Source: Alphaproteobacteria bacterium (GTDB lineage Bacteria; Pseudomonadota; Alphaproteobacteria; RUG11792). From it: a stretch of DNA of 7,110 bases. The notes below the pieces were generated by a model. That model was not told where the DNA came from. It saw only the letters and a list, made by a program, of their open reading frames with translations, and ran no database searches. Shown in pieces: positions 6,934 through 7,110 of the stretch. The translations under genes were made by a program, and so were the position numbers. The DNA is taken from contig BNWD01000036.1 in NCBI GenBank assembly GCA_025998575.1, positions 1 to 7,110 of the forward strand, in the 5' to 3' direction. How positions within the stretch are numbered: the stretch's first letter is position 1; every line of letters begins with the position of its first letter.

Positions 6934-7110
6934 TGAATGAGAGCTGAAATATAAAACTTATTTATACGATATTTTTGTGGAAGTGAAATTATACTTCTGC
7001 TAATAATTACGAAATGATTCTATTTTATAATAACGCAACAATACTTTATATATTGGTTAGATAAAACATTAAGAGTGCTTAGTTAACAACAGATAATATT
7101 TTATATACAT

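Larger units (their letters stand above)
6601..7110. other. AT-rich region downstream of murA, no clear gene
   Basis: The remaining 510 bases are AT-rich, with no open frame longer than about 30 codons that looks convincing. A hairpin lies at 6651-6670 and a short frame at 6838-6933; nothing else is supported. Confidence 0.6.

Overview
The window looks like a stretch of chromosome from a genome-reduced, probably host-associated alphaproteobacterium; Rickettsiales or Holosporales is the best guess. The clues are AT-rich, mostly non-coding DNA (three recognisable genes fill only about 43% of it), visible gene remnants, an alphaproteobacterial-type glutamyl-tRNA synthetase, and an orphan head-tail connector gene of the kind found in alphaproteobacterial gene transfer agents (GTAs). 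The lineage is inferred from protein character and genome style; no database search was possible.

Layout. Positions 1-1364 (+) carry gltX, glutamate--tRNA ligase, running in from the left edge. Positions 1365-2846 are very AT-rich and hold hairpins and a few protein-like scraps. About 2847-3677 is a decayed protein-coding region whose reading frame jumps several times (plus strand). A near-consensus sigma70 promoter (3702-3730) and a hairpin leader then introduce a small phage/GTA head-tail connector-like gene (3811-4260, +). Its 3' end runs into a GC-rich, 99-nt perfect-cloverleaf palindromic element (4221-4319). Positions 4343-4990 contain two direct copies of a roughly 150-bp repeat flanking a second decayed fragment that is related to the end of the 2847-3677 remnant. 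After another gene-poor stretch with an 18-bp tandem duplication comes an intact murA (5329-6600, +) with all key catalytic residues. Positions 6601-7110 are AT-rich with no convincing gene.

The genes do not form an operon: gltX serves translation and murA the first committed step of peptidoglycan precursor synthesis, and each stands alone between eroding DNA. The most interesting part is 3660-4990, where a gene with a strong promoter, a possible frameshift near its C-terminus, a palindromic element inserted at its end and a duplicated flanking repeat lie together. I see no CRISPR array, complete insertion sequence, tRNA or rRNA, and no convincing multi-gene defence or secretion system.
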